Source: Arabidopsis thaliana
Lineage: Eukaryota > Streptophyta > Magnoliopsida > Brassicales > Brassicaceae
Assembly (NCBI RefSeq): GCF_000001735.4
Contig: NC_003075.7
Coordinates: forward strand, 14,819,001-14,883,000
Direction: 5' to 3'
DNA length: 64,000 nucleotides
Shown: one piece after another, positions 11,797-21,941 of the stretch
How positions within the stretch are numbered: the stretch's first letter is position 1
Layout of the letters: each line of letters starts with the position of its first letter
Notes under the pieces: generated by a model
Database searches by the model: none
Seen by the model: only the letters and a program-made list of their open reading frames with translations
What the model was told of the DNA's origin: nothing
Translations under genes and position numbers: made by a program

Positions 11797-12642
11797 TTAA
11801 TCATCCAAGTAGTAATAACATCCCGCAAGCTTCTGGTCACTATCCTTCATCGAATCGAGTTTATTGATTCTTGGTCTGAAATTCGTAGGATCTCGTCTGA
11901 AAGTGATGTTCAAACGAGACAAGAACAAATTCATTCCACTACGTAGAGACTGAGGAGAAGATGCCGTGCAATCCACGGAAGGTTCTCCTTCATACACAAT
12001 AACTTTATCTGCCAAATACGTAGCCATTATGAAATCGTGCAAAAGCCGCCTTCTTCATCTGAAGAATGAATCTCTTTATGACTTTGGAAGCTATAATTCT
12101 CTGCTCCGAATCAAGAAACGCGCTCGGTTCATCGATCAAGTAGATATCCGCAGATTTACCAAGGCATAAAGCTAAAGCAACCCTTTGTTTCTCTCCACCT
12201 GATAGTTTGTTGAAGCTTTTATCCATGAGCTCCTCGATCTTGAGCGGTTTCATAACGTCTGACACGAATTGGTGTTCTGCATATGCGTTAGGGATCTTCC
12301 TGTGTATCAAATCTCTAACAGTAATCTCAAATTTACGGTTTGACATATGTTGATTCTTGTAAGAAACAGAGAACTGTGGTATCTCATGTACTTGAGATCC
12401 TTCTTCATCAATATCAAGCTTCGAACCCGCAAGCATTTTGATAAACGTTGTCTTCCCCGTTCCATTCTCTCCCAACATAACTATAATCTGAGAATCCGTG
12501 AATTCTCCTTGGTTCAATCTCAGCTTGAAGTCCCCTCGAGTTATAGTCATTGCAGGGTAATTGTACCTTGCATAAGAAGCTACTTCTTAGGCTTGCAACA
12601 GTCTGCGTTGACGACAGGGATTCGAGTCATACGATCTGCCAT
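11797..12642 (-). pseudogene. ABCE3: internally deleted, frameshifted ABCE/RLI copy (RLI3, NAP15)
   Basis: Three pieces of an ABCE (RNase L inhibitor) protein lie in order on the minus strand. Piece 1, 12642-12580, encodes only the family N-terminus (MADRMTRI...CCKPKK) and then stops. Piece 2, 12550-12005, is a 181-residue frame holding most of ATPase domain 2: Walker [10 protein letters not shown], signature LSGGEKQR, Walker [11 protein letters not shown]-loop region LDSEQR. Piece 3, in another frame (12042-11797), encodes the family C-terminus from [11 protein letters not shown] to YYYLDD. The Fe-S domain and the whole first ATPase domain are missing. Between AAF and HDF about 8 bases seem lost relative to the family's VVE codons, which breaks the frame just before the H-loop histidine. 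The 181-residue frame is, as I recall, what public annotation uses as the protein. Functional ABCE recycles ribosomes and needs both ATPase sites and the Fe-S domain, so this copy should not do that job. Confidence 0.85.
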
Positions 12643-12912
12643 CTCTTTTTCCCGATGAATCGAGTAAGAAGACTCAACTTGGAGAATTATTTTTTAGGTC
12701 AAAGAACGGACTTGTAGGGTTTTATTAGTCATAAAACAGGGGAAAAAACGGAGCACGTGGACCGTGGTTCGACCGATCCAAATTAGCTAAATCCGGCTCT
12801 CTACTAACCAAGAACAATCCGGTTATGATGTATAAAGGAAAGGAAAGTAGATAAAGGAAGGTGAGCCACTAAAGTCATCGTCACCTCCGTAGCTTCCGCC
12901 GTTGCCGTTCAG
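12643..12912. promoter_or_regulatory. 270-base divergent promoter region
   Basis: Short gap between the ABCE remnant start (minus) and the FGGY kinase start (plus). It contains GAGCACGTGGACC (G-box core CACGTG near 12753) and must hold the FGGY promoter. Any transcription of the ABCE remnant probably borrows this region. Confidence 0.55.
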
Positions 12913-15900
12913 ATGACCACCGCTGAGTTAAATCCATTTCCGTCTCGCTCCGTTTTTCTCGGTGTCGACGTTGGCACTGGAAGCGCCCGTGCCGGTAATC
13001 CTTCTGTCTTATTCCCCGAGTTAAAATCTCGTCAATTTTGAAAAATTGTAGTCTTCTTAGATTCGTGAGAATGATGATTGATTTAGTGGCGATGAAATTT
13101 GATATCAGTCTACTAAAAATCGATTCTTTTTAATGTTGAAAATCGACCAGCAATGCAATTTTGGTTTTGTAGCTTAAGTTGATTATGATGCAGGTTTGTT
13201 CGATGATAATGGGAAGCTTCTAGGATCTGCTACTAGTCCAATACAGATTTGGAAGGATGGAGACTGTATTGAGGTTATTATGTTGGATAAGGGAGATCAT
13301 GGCTTATTTGTTTAGAGATTAACTTTGACATTGATAATATTATTGGAACAGCAATCTTCAACAGATATTTGGCATGCAGTTTGTGCTGCTGTGAAATCTG
13401 CTTGCTCTCTTGCAAATGTTTCGGATGTGGAAGTGAAAGGAATAGGCTTTGCTGCCACGTGCTCTCTCGGTGTGTAGAATCTGCTTATAACCGTCTTTGT
13501 GTTTGGCTGAATAAGAGGAGCTTAACGGTGACAATGTAACGTTTATTTTTGTTTGTAGTGGCGGTTGATGCTGAGGGATCTCCTGTTACAGTGTCGTGGA
13601 GTGGTGATTCAAGAAGAAACATTATTGTATGGATGGACCATAGAGCTGTAAAGCAGGCAGAGAGAATCAACTCATTTAATTCTCCAGTCTTGCAGTACTG
13701 TGGTGGCGGTGTTTCTCCAGAAATGGAGCCACCAAAAGTAGGTACAACTTTCTTATAGGGGTTCTTTATATGATTGCTTTCTTTGTGTTTGAGCTTGACG
13801 AAAAAAGATTTCTCCTTTTGCAGCTTTTATGGGTGAAAGAAAATCTTAAGGAGTCTTGGTCAATGGTGTATAAGTGGATGGACTTGAGTGATTGGCTATC
13901 CTACAGGTGCCTCAGGCCTTTTTTTCTTTAACCTTTTGTTCCCTATGAGATAATTATCTTTGCATTTCCTGATTTCTTTTGTTTCTCCCTAGAGCTACTG
14001 GAGATGATACACGTAGTTTGTGCACCACAGTATGTAAATGGACTTATCTTGGCCATGCACACATGCACCAGATGACTGAGAAGGCTTCTCGTGATATGGA
14101 AGCTTGTGGATGGGATGATGAGTTCTGGGAAGAAATTGGTTTAGGCGATTTGGTAGATGGGCACCATGCTAAGATTGGTATGCATCTCTCTTTGTTTGCT
14201 TGAGCTGTTAAGAAAGGCTCTTAGAGGAACTGTGAAACCTCTACTTTTTACCTTCTGACAATGTTATTTCTATTGTTATACAGGACGAAGTGTAGCTTTT
14301 CCTGGACATCCACTGGGTAATGGTCTAACTGCAACCGCTGCTAAGGTAAGTTCTTTACAGAGCAACCACTAAAAATTAAGAAAATAGAGGTATTTAGATA
14401 CAAGAACAATCGCTTTATTTCTTCTGTGGGTCTTAGAGCATACTTACTACTTCTTAGGTCTATATTTTCATTCTGTTACATAATTCCTTTTTATCCTATT
14501 GTTTTCATTATTCACAGGAACTGGGTCTGTTAGCTGGAACTCCTGTTGGGACTTCACTCATTGATGCTCATGCCGGTGGTGTTGGGGTCATGGAAAGTAA
14601 ATTAGAATCAGACTCCTTGACGAAAGGTAGACTTACTTTTCTATAATAGTATAGCGTAACCTGACATATGAGTCCCTAAGAATTGGCATTTTCAGAGTCA
14701 GATGTGGATACCTTGTGCTCTCGAATGGTCTTGGTATGTGGCACATCAACTTGTCATATGGCTGTTTCCCGTGAAAAGCTGTTTATTCCTGGCGTGTGGG
14801 GGCCTTTTTGGTCAGGTACTGACACTTTTGGTTTCTATTCTTACAATTTGATATATGAAATCTCACTCTTGTTTCTCCAAAACAAACAACTATTGTAGCT
14901 ATGGTTCCGGAGTATTGGCTTACAGAAGGAGGACAAAGTGCTACTGGAGCTTTACTTGATCACATCATCGAAAATCATGTTGCTTCTCCCCGTCTTGCAA
15001 ATCGTGCTGCTTCCCAGAGTAGAAAATCTTCCTCTTTCCACTTCTCTTGGCGAAATATTTGATTGAATGCTATAATTGTCTTATAGTTTGTTTTGCACTT
15101 GCCATTGTCTCGATCTCGTGCAGAAGTTTCTGTGTTTGAACTCCTAAACAACATTTTGAAAACGATGGCTGAAGATACAAGTTCTCCATTTATATCTGCC
15201 CTTACCTCAGACATGCATATCCTTCCCGACTTTCACGGAAACAGGTGACTAAAACAGAGAATTCTGCTCTGTTTCTTCTCTTTTGAGCTATATTGATTCA
15301 AAGTTGTGTTACAGATCTCCCGTTGCAGACCCAAATTCGAAAGGAGTGATATTCGGAATGTCTCTTGACACGTCCGAGAAGCAGTTGGCTCTTCTATACC
15401 TCGCCACAATTCAGGGAATCGCATATGGTACACGTCATATCGTAGAGCATTGCAATACTCATGGTCACAAAGTAAGTTTTCTCCAACTTTCTTCACACAT
15501 CGTTCTATAGAAACAGTACAAGACATTTACTTCCTCAGGAAACAAAACAGCCTCATATTTCTCTGTCTCTCTACCTGTGATGTTAGATTGATACACTGCT
15601 TGCTTGTGGCGGCCTTTCAAAGAACCCATTGTTCATCCAAGAACATGCTGATATAGTCGGTATATTACCAACCACACTCGCTTTCCTCTTCTATATTCGA
15701 ACCAATCACTAAAATGATCCAGGAGTAATCTTACTAAACCTATCTATTCATAGGTTGTCCGATTATTCTTCCTCGAGAAAGCGAGTCTGTTCTCTTAGGA
15801 GCAGCAATTCTTGGAGCAGTTGCTGGCAAGAACTACCCTAGTCTCCATGATGCCATGAAAGCTCTTAACGCAGCTGGACAAGTATACTCTGATCTAACTA

Positions 15901-16092
15901 CTTTGTTTGAGTACCCCAATTCATACATTAATCATGTTATTTATGCTATTTCTTTTGATGAATTTTCAGGTGGTTCATCCCTCATCAGACCCTAAGATCA
16001 AGAAGTATCACGATGCAAAGTACCGTATTTTCCGCAACCTCTACGAACAGCAATTGTCTCACCGTTCCATCATCGCTGAAGCTCTTGCATAA
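12913..16092 (+). CDS. FGGY-family carbohydrate kinase
   Basis: Sugar kinase of the FGGY family, probably a cytosolic pentulose or pentitol (ribulose/ribitol-type) kinase; the substrate is inferred from family resemblance. Fifteen exons join in phase: 12913-12994, 13194-13273, 13352-13469, 13559-13737, 13824-13906, 13993-14177, 14284-14345, 14518-14626, 14696-14815, 14899-15018, 15124-15244, 15315-15471, 15587-15659, 15754-15881, 15970-16092, giving 579 residues. The N-terminal phosphate-binding loop reads [11 protein letters not shown] (about residues 18-28). The catalytic aspartate is expected at D279 in SLIDAHAGG, and the C-terminal ATP-binding glycine pair is in [10 protein letters not shown]. 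No signal peptide. Most introns are about 80-110 bases. It corresponds to At4g30310 by position. Confidence 0.93.
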
Positions 16093-16832
16093 TGTTTCTG
16101 ATCAACAAAAACTGTATAGTTCTCTGCAACATTTACCTTCCTTTTTCTATACATTCACAGTAATAATAATAATCTGTTTTGATTGCTCTTCTTGACTAAT
16201 ATGTATATAGAATAATACAATAATGTCATGAAACTTGGGAAATTGGAAGTAAAACAAAGACCAGTGTGAGCTACCGAAACCAAAACCGTAACAATTCGCT
16301 ACATGTTATATTTGGACTCATTTAGACATTCTCTTATAAAAATATCGAAACTCCTGATGAATAAAAAATTTATCTTGTTTCGATAATGTCAAAAGGTGAA
16401 TAATAAAGAAAATGAAACATCGATATCCAAACACTGCTGGATGACTTAGTTCCAAAAAAAAAAACCAATTATCGTTTATAAAATACTGGTATTATACTAT
16501 TGTTAACGAAAAGTTCTTAATTTTAAATCTTCCTACCCAAGACTTTTTTAGGGTGGCCAATCTATAGTATTAATAGTACCTACTATGCATAAACTATAAG
16601 TTATACACATAAAAAAATACTAGAATACATGCTTAATTATTCACAAAATCTAAGAATTCAAAACAAATTCAAGTGTGGCTATCATAATCGAACATGTACA
16701 CCACTTAATCATAGAGTTGACACTTTCTCCCTTATAATATTAAAAAAATCATACCAACAATTTTCTCTTCATGATTCTTCCAAGCTTATATAAAACCATA
16801 AGCAAATACCATTTGTTCAAGCCTCACCCAAA
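16093..16832. other. FGGY 3' flank and CAP gene promoter
   Basis: AT-rich spacer of 740 bases. The first ~150 bases should be the FGGY 3' untranslated region. The right end holds the promoter of the CAP gene. A poly(A) run lies at about 16453-16463. Nothing else is recognisable. Confidence 0.6.
16787..16794 (+). promoter_or_regulatory. TATA box of the CAP gene
   Basis: TATATAAA only 46 bases before the CAP ATG. With the usual ~30-base distance from TATA to start site, the mRNA leader would be only about 10-20 bases. Confidence 0.7.
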
Positions 16833-17318
16833 ATGGCTTTTCCTAGTTGTGTTTCGGTTGCAATCACGGCTATGATGCTACTTGTAACATGTTGTCATTG
16901 TGCAACATACCAAGAACAATTCATGGGTCCACAAAACGCAGCAAGAGCTCATTTAAGGCTCAAACCGCTAAAGTGGGACGCCAAATTGGCCCGTTACGCG
17001 CAATGGTGGGCTAACCAGAGACGCGGTGACTGCGCCTTGACCCATTCCAATGGACCCTATGGTGAGAATCTCTTTTGGGGCTCAGGCAATAGATGGGGTC
17101 CATCTCAAGCCGCCTATGGATGGTTGTCTGAAGCAAGGAGCTATAACTATAGATCTAACTCGTGCAACTCCGAGATGTGTGGCCATTACACACAAATCGT
17201 GTGGAAGAACACACAAAAGATTGGTTGCGCTCACGTGATCTGCAATGGCGGAGGAGGCGTATTCTTGACTTGCAATTATGATCCACCGGGGAATTTTCTT
17301 GGTAGGAAGCCTTATTGA
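16833..17318 (+). CDS. secreted CAP/PR-1-like protein
   Basis: Single-exon gene, 161 residues, of the cysteine-rich secretory / antigen 5 / PR-1 (CAP) family (At4g30320 by position). PR-1-type proteins are small apoplastic proteins, some with sterol-binding activity, linked to defence and development. Residues 1-23 are a signal peptide. The CAP signatures are complete: HYTQIVWKNTQKIGC (from H118) and FLTCNYDPPGN (from F145). The expected CAP-cavity residues are present: H71, E78 and H118. Six cysteines in the mature part match the three disulfides of the family. At 161 residues the length is typical of PR-1 and there is no C-terminal extension. It is convergent with the SmE gene, 454 bases away. 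Confidence 0.94.
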   Translation: MAFPSCVSVAITAMMLLVTCCHCATYQEQFMGPQNAARAHLRLKPLKWDAKLARYAQWWANQRRGDCALTHSNGPYGENLFWGSGNRWGPSQAAYGWLSEARSYNYRSNSCNSEMCGHYTQIVWKNTQKIGCAHVICNGGGGVFLTCNYDPPGNFLGRKPY

Positions 17319-17772
17319 GTATGATTTTATTTGTATATCTAAAAAAACTCATGCTAAAAGAGGTTGTTCTTACGTTTTAACTTTTTCTCTTTTTGTATAC
17401 AATGTTATTTTTTATTGGTAACGTGAGATCGGGAAAACAACACAACGTATGTTTCTCCCAACATTTTCTTATGTGTGATTTATGCGAGGGCCTTCTTTTG
17501 ACTAATAAGACCAACGAATCATATTAATATCAGATTTTGGATCGTAATCTAACCAAATAGACAAATATTAGACATTTCTACAATCTTCTTGGATTTGAGG
17601 TCTTTTTTGATGAAACTATTTTCTCATAATTTTGTTTGCAAAGTTGAAATTTCTCAAGTTGACAGAAGTAAACAGCAAAAAGACAACTTTTACCCAACAG
17701 AGAAACGAGAGGGGAGCAGGAACTCTTAAACCATTCCATATAATTAGATCATTCCTTGCACTGCAACAGACA
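17319..17772. other. convergent 3' flanks of CAP and SmE genes
   Basis: Both neighbours end here, so this should be the two 3' untranslated regions plus a short spacer. No further coding or RNA signal. Confidence 0.6.
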
Positions 17773-18919
17773 TCACTTGCCCCTGTAATAAGATATATAA
17801 GGGATTGAGTTTGTATCTCAACATTCATGGAGAGACGAATTGAGAGATATGGGAAAGAAAGGATCTGAAGAGGATAATAATGATACTTACGCGTTCATCA
17901 TGAGAGTTATGTTGTCTCCTTTAAGCAAAATCCGACCTGAAAATCCAGTATTTGCGAGAGTTAGCACCAAAAACAAAACCAATATAAGAAATGTGAAAGG
18001 AGTCTTGTAGGAGAGTAGCAAGTAACTCACCAAGTGGTTTTCTGGTTTTCTTCTTGATGCTCACTTCCTCTGCCTCATCCAGCACCAAATTCATGTACTC
18101 ATCAAAACCCTGCACAATGCAAATGTTAAAATAACGAAACAATGAAACACTCAACGTCAACTAAACAACTCGTGGTTAAAGATCTAAGACAACCAAGACA
18201 TTGATAAATCTTAAGCTTCACAGAAAAGAACAAACTCTGTTATTATCTCAAGAAAGAAATTCTAGCAATACAATCTCAGTCTTAAATCTAGATAATACGC
18301 ACCAACCGAAATAACCGAACTCATTGCTATCAATTGGTCCCTTACTATCAAACAATGTATATAAACTCAACGGTAACTAAATCAGCGTAGCAATCAAAAT
18401 TCGAACAACAAATAGAAACAGCATTATGAAAAATTCCAAGATGTTACACTTCACTTTAAAAGTGTAGCTAGAATCACACAGCTTAACTAACACAAGCATG
18501 TCAAATTTTCTAGTTTAACCTATCAACAAAGCAAGAAAGTTCAAAATTTTGTGCTAAGCTCGAAACAGGATTATGACTTACAGTAATTCGTCCCTCAATC
18601 CTCAAATCTTTCTGCTCAAAAAGCCAAATCTGAATCCGAGCTTTCTACATTATAAGAAGAACCACACTATATATATAAGTACACACCTCTCACAAACTCA
18701 ATGGTGTTCCCAAATAGAGTAAAAGTGACGAAAATTAACAGAGTAATCGAAAAACTTACACTTTGGAGAAATCTGAAAATCAGATTCTGAAATCAAAAGT
18801 AAGAAGAACAGTGAGCTAAACAGAAACAATAAAAAAAAAAAAAGATCGAATTAGTAAACAGAAATCGAGGAATGTACAATGGGTTGAGTCATAATCCTCT
18901 GAACTTTGGTGCTCGCCAT
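17773..18919 (-). CDS. PCPL: spliceosomal small nuclear ribonucleoprotein E (SmE)
   Basis: Core Sm-ring protein of U1, U2, U4 and U5 snRNPs, acting in nuclear pre-mRNA splicing. Six coding exons join in phase: 18919-18878, 18786-18760, 18644-18582, 18109-18031, 17936-17891, 17782-17773, giving 88 residues, the usual SmE length. The Sm1 motif runs through [26 protein letters not shown] in several exons, and Sm2 is [11 protein letters not shown]. Exon 2 codes for only nine residues (27 nt) and the last coding segment is 10 nt (end of an Ala codon, Gly, Lys, stop). Arabidopsis has a second SmE gene (PORCUPINE, At2g18740); this one corresponds to At4g30330, named PORCUPINE-LIKE as I recall. Confidence 0.94.
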
Positions 18920-19464
18920 AATTGCCTGAAGTTGCAAGTGTTCTTCGGAGCTGGAAAACTCAGTGAAGAAGATAGATTTTCTAAAACCCTAAAACTTGCA
19001 ATTTCTAATTCGATTTTTCTCTCTTCCTCGCGAGACAGAACAAATATTTCACACTTTTCGACTTCTCAAATATATGTTTTACTCTTCCCATCCTCGAAAA
19101 TCTGCTATTTTCATTTTTCTCCCCACAAAAACATTATTTAACTTTTTAGACCCATTACTACTATCTCCAAAACACTGAAAAACGACTTAAGAAACAGAGT
19201 TTAAAGACAGCAAAATCATGTTTACAAGATTTCAAGGTCTACCTGAAGATGATTGCTTATATCTTAATTGTATATTAATGACTATTGAATAAATAACCAT
19301 CTTTTTTTGATAAAATACACAAAGTTAAATGCTTCACTAGCACAACAACAGCCGTAGCAAAAGCTCAACATAGATCACTATTTTGACTAATTGATGGAAC
19401 AGAAATACATAAAGAATCATGCTTTTTTAATCCTTTTACAACTTCTTGAAAAGAGTTTCCTCGA
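18920..19464. other. SmE promoter and DGK7 3' flank
   Basis: Upstream DNA of the minus-strand SmE gene on the left and 3' untranslated region of the minus-strand DGK7 gene on the right. Contains the telo-box listed separately. Open frames on the plus strand here are chance. Confidence 0.6.
18984..18992 (+). promoter_or_regulatory. telo-box (AAACCCTAA) upstream of SmE
   Basis: AAACCCTAA lies about 65 bases upstream of the SmE start codon. Telo-boxes are known near the start sites of Arabidopsis genes for translation and other housekeeping functions, which fits a core spliceosome gene. Confidence 0.6.
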
Positions 19465-21941
19465 TCATTCGCCATTGATCATTAACGATTGAAAAGGAAC
19501 CTTTTTTATCTCTACAAAAGTCGAATAATCACTCTTCATCGGTTGTTTCCATGGTTCACCATCCATTTGCAAGAATGCATTTTTCCAATCACCTCCTCTT
19601 AGTTCAAATCTAATCGCAGCCGCCTAAAACGATAAACGGTTTAATATCAAACCGAGGTTAAACCGATTCTTATAAAGAAACTTTGGATGTATTTTGTTGT
19701 ACCTGAGCAATGTGCTTAGCTGAGATAATTTCAGCCATTACAAATGACGCATGCCAACCTTGCTTTAAACCGAAGATCTCTATCAGTCCGTCATCACAAT
19801 GCGCCTCCACAAATCCTCTCTGTTATAAAACCCGAACACGTTCTGTTAAAGCTTGTAGAGAAAGCAATAAAACCTAAGATTAGTGTACTGAATAAAACAT
19901 TATTACCTTCTCTAAATATTTTGGTCTGAGATTACCCCATGGATGTCTTCCACTTCCATAGTTATAAAGATTCAACACCACAATAGATCTTACGCTACAC
20001 CAAAACAAAACCAGAGAGATTATAAGTGAAGCCATTTTTTTAGTTTTAATCAAAGATAAGATTAGTTTTATATGAACCTCTTAGGAACATGGATCTCTTC
20101 CCACTCGGAACAATTTGCCTTTTTAATATGGATTTTCATAATGTTTCTTAGTCCCCTGCAAATTCATCTTACCACAACATGTCAACACAACAAGAGACAG
20201 GAATTGAGTAAAGAAAAGGCTTTTGGTTTACTCTCTTCACAGAAAATGCTAACCTTAAAGCTGGATTGTTGACACAAGGCGTGCAAAACCAACCTTGAGT
20301 ACAACTGTAACTCGAATAGATAATCTGCAAAACCGAAACGAGTGTGATTCATAATCTCATTACAAACCAAAAAAACAGCTAATTAATGAAACTTAGACAA
20401 GAATGAAGATTCTGATATATAGCAACCTTATTTGTAACAGGGCCTTGAGCTAGATACGGTTTCTCATTGCGAAGATGGTGGAACCCATATGCAACTTGAG
20501 CATCCATACCTAAACAACACAAGAAAATACCAAATTACTTCAAAAGGTTTAACTTTGTAGAAATTTATTAAGAACAATGAAAGATAAAGTTACTTCATGT
20601 ATCCAAATTCCAAACCTATGCTGAAGTAGTTGTAGAACACTCCTTCATAAGACTTTGCTTTAGGAGGTACATCTCCATCAGCATCCAAAGCCTGATCAAG
20701 TGCAGTTTCCTCTATTGTAGGCTTCAAAGAATAAGGAGGATCAACGACTTCTCCAGATGGCATCGACACTACAATCTTCCAGCTATCTAATCGAGCAATG
20801 GAACCTAAAGTTGCTCGATGTAATGTTCTTTTCATAGCAGATCTCCAAGCAAAAGGGAATGAACCACCCCAACTAAAACTCCTGGAGAGGTCATTTCCTG
20901 TACCAAGAGGTATAACTCCAACAGGAGGAATATGTGATTTACCATCTTTATGAAGCTCACCGAGACATCCAAGAACCCAACCAACGGTACCATCACCGCC
21001 TGCTACCTATCATCAATCATCGCCGCTAACTTAGCAAATCTAATTCCAATTGCTAACTAATACTTTGGAAATAGATACTCACCATGATCCGTATCTTTTC
21101 TCTGCATTCTCTTGCACATTCATCTCCTTTAGCAGCCAATGTGTCCAAGCACCCCAAACCGTACCGTACAAATTCATGAGGCTTCACTTCTGTGAGATCA
21201 AATACCTGTCATTGCAAATATTAACATGAGCTCACTAACTAAGGAGGAATCACAGTCTTTTTAAGACAAAACAGTTTATAACTTCTTCTAAACAAAATTA
21301 CAGAGAAAAAAAAAACAGAACATTTGATGATGTCAGAACAATAAGAATGCCATAGGCTCATAGTTATACTCATTAAACCAAAACAGAGTGTTTCCATTCA
21401 CAATCTAACCACAAATCTAGTGAAGTCAAAAAGAAAGTAAACTCCCAAATCAAGATTTAAAATCTTCTTCAAACAAAAATATGATCTCAAGTTCATTTCA
21501 AAAGTTAAGTAAAGTGAGCTCATTTCATAAGTTGCAAACAAAAAAAAAGTTTTTGTTTTTTAAAAAACAGACCTGTTCTTCAGTCATCAATTGTTGAAGC
21601 CTCTCTTTAAGAACAGGACCATGACGACCACCACTTTTCGGGTTAATAAACACAACCATTGGCGCGTGAGGAGCCATATCAGCGGCGGCGCCTCCAGGAA
21701 GTAACAAATGATCAGAAATCTCTGTTGAATCTTTCCTCTTGATACAATCTCTCATAGCTATACGAAGATACTCAGGCATCGCTAGTCTCCCTCGAAGCTC
21801 TTCTTTGTCTATACCAACCAAGGCAAGATTAGCAAAACCACAACCTCTCATCGTCACTGCATCATCGGTCTTCGCCGACGGTCTCGCCGCCACGAAATTA
21901 GTCGTCGATGCTTCGCCGACTGATCTCGGCGTCTCCTCCAT
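19465..21941 (-). CDS. DGK7: diacylglycerol kinase DGK7
   Basis: Lipid kinase converting diacylglycerol to phosphatidic acid in signalling. Nine exons join in phase: 21941-21573, 21205-21083, 21006-20616, 20509-20427, 20324-20254, 20155-20078, 19994-19907, 19819-19703, 19623-19465, giving 492 residues. The catalytic domain starts with VVFINPKSGGRHG (near residue 95); the nucleotide-binding motif GGDGTVGWVLG starts at G167, and PLGTGNDLSR follows. The accessory domain contains the FSIGMDAQVAYGFH segment. There is no C1 zinc-finger domain, as expected for plant cluster II enzymes. An in-frame Met 23 codons upstream (22010) is possible, but MEETPRSVGE is the preferred start. The donor after exon 3 (GTTTGG) is weak; read-through there would end the protein soon after. 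Older models give a shorter protein, as I recall. Confidence 0.94.

Noticed and set aside
12347-12658. 103-codon plus-strand frame opposite the ABCE remnant
   Set aside because: Shadow of the minus-strand ABCE sequence; no protein signal of its own.
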